Shown here in pieces: positions 63,466 through 64,000 of a stretch of 64,000 bases of DNA (its first letter is position 1; every line of letters begins with the position of its first letter). The stretch is taken from the NCBI GenBank assembly GCA_001443005.1, contig LEKQ01000005.1, positions 128,809 through 192,808 of the forward strand, written 5' to 3'. Both the position numbers and the translations under genes were made by a program. Under the pieces are notes generated by a model that ran no database searches, was not told where the DNA came from, and saw only the letters and a list, made by a program, of their open reading frames with translations. Origin of the DNA: a bacterium GBS-1 (lineage in GTDB: Bacteria; Synergistota; GBS-1).

Positions 63466-64000
63466 ATGTTAGATCTTCTAAGCAAGATTATCAAGGCTAA
63501 TGGTCTGGTTTTTGCCTTTGTAGTGGTTGCCTTAATAACTTTACTGGCTGATCGCATAGCCACAGCTATCAAGCAGAAGAGGATGAGTTCCTCCATAGCC
63601 ATAATGATAGGTTTGCTTTTGGCTTATATTGGTGGCGTTCTTACCAATGGTAAGCGTGGGATCGCAGATATCGAGCTGTTCTCTGGGATGGCCCTTCTTG
63701 GCGGATCTATGTTGAGGGATTATGCGATAATCTCTACGGCTTACGGAGCTAAATGGGAGAACCTTAAAAAGGCTGGTTTTGCCGGAACCGTGTCTCTCTT
63801 TGTTGGAGTATTCTTCTCCTTCTTTGTTGGGTGTGTTGTGGCATTGCTGCTGGGATATAAGGATGCCGTTTCAGTTACTACTATCGGAGGGGGAGCCTGC
63901 ACCTTTATAGTTGGGCCGGTTACAGGGACGGCGCTTAAGGCTAGCTCCGAAGTGATAGCCTTGTCTATAGCTGCTGGCGTTGTTAAGTCTATCTTGACGA
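63466..64000 (+). CDS. madM: MadM, malonate transporter large subunit, 3' truncated by the window
   Basis: The reading frame from the ATG at 63466 (GGGGAGGGATC upstream) is open to the window edge, 178 codons. It has membrane helices and MadM landmarks: LITLLADRIATAIKQKRMSS, LLAYIGGVLTNGKRGI, GMALLGGSMLRDYAIISTAYG and TIGGGACTFIVGPVTGTALKA. It follows madL by 17 nt. Confidence 0.9.
   Translation, partial: MLDLLSKIIKANGLVFAFVVVALITLLADRIATAIKQKRMSSSIAIMIGLLLAYIGGVLTNGKRGIADIELFSGMALLGGSMLRDYAIISTAYGAKWENLKKAGFAGTVSLFVGVFFSFFVGCVVALLLGYKDAVSVTTIGGGACTFIVGPVTGTALKASSEVIALSIAAGVVKSILT

Overview
The window reads as a contiguous piece of chromosome from a motile, anaerobic, amino-acid- or organic-acid-fermenting bacterium. 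Evidence: a chemotaxis and flagellar block in the Clostridia-like order (PilZ protein, cheB, cheA, cheC, cheD, sigma-28 gene), hrcA-grpE-dnaK-dnaJ-prmA-rsmE-mtaB with CIRCE operators, two tungsten-type aldehyde:ferredoxin oxidoreductases, class III CoA-transferase and MadLM transport genes, and extracellular-division-type SpoIID without sporulation genes. AGG/AGA and ATA codons are very common, as in many thermophiles. A Synergistota-like lineage fits best; a Thermotogota or deep Clostridia relative cannot be excluded. I ran no database search, so the taxonomy is inference.

Layout. 1-10190: chemotaxis/motility operon (PilZ C-terminus, CheB, CheA, CheC, CheD, a small membrane protein, FliA, a FapA-family protein, three small proteins including a pseudopilin, and a methyl-accepting chemotaxis protein). 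10200-12056: convergent SpoIID-like gene, then a tRNA-Lys/Glu/Thr operon with a consensus promoter and palindromic terminator. 12056-14847: nitroreductase-like protein, YchF, glycosyltransferase. 14845-20859: flagellar filament genes from sigma-28 promoters: a 787-residue flagellin with a structured leader, FlaG, a FliD cap carrying an inserted LamG-like domain, and an unknown protein where FliS would be expected. 20862-27702: a nonulosonic-acid-like sugar cluster, probably for flagellin or envelope glycosylation, then a DNA repair methyltransferase.

27729-38777: heat-shock operon (CIRCE, hrcA, grpE, dnaK, dnaJ) running into RNA-modification genes, then leuS, holA and convergent rpsT. 38838-44030: DegS/DegU-like two-component pair, a stand-alone receiver, tsaD, and a CIRCE-controlled groESL. 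44087-46090: two exported FlgT/CsgG-like proteins on the minus strand. 46206-48287: a class V aminotransferase abutting a 4-hydroxy-2-oxoglutarate-aldolase-like gene, together a glyoxylate/hydroxyglutarate route.

48342-64000 is the catabolic and cofactor region: an exported SagB/nitroreductase-like protein; an AorABC-type aldehyde oxidoreductase operon; a TPP riboswitch and terminator controlling thiamine salvage (thiW, cytX, thiD, thiM, thiE); an MFS transporter; a second AOR with an iron alcohol dehydrogenase and a MoaD/ThiS-like sulfur carrier; and a HutP-like RNA-binding regulator followed by a strong terminator and then a CoA-transferase-madL-madM operon. The points most worth a second look are the LamG insertion in FliD, the HutP-terminator-MadLM arrangement, the CsrA-like flagellin leader, the inverted repeat bracketing the AOR promoter, and the aldolase/aminotransferase pair.
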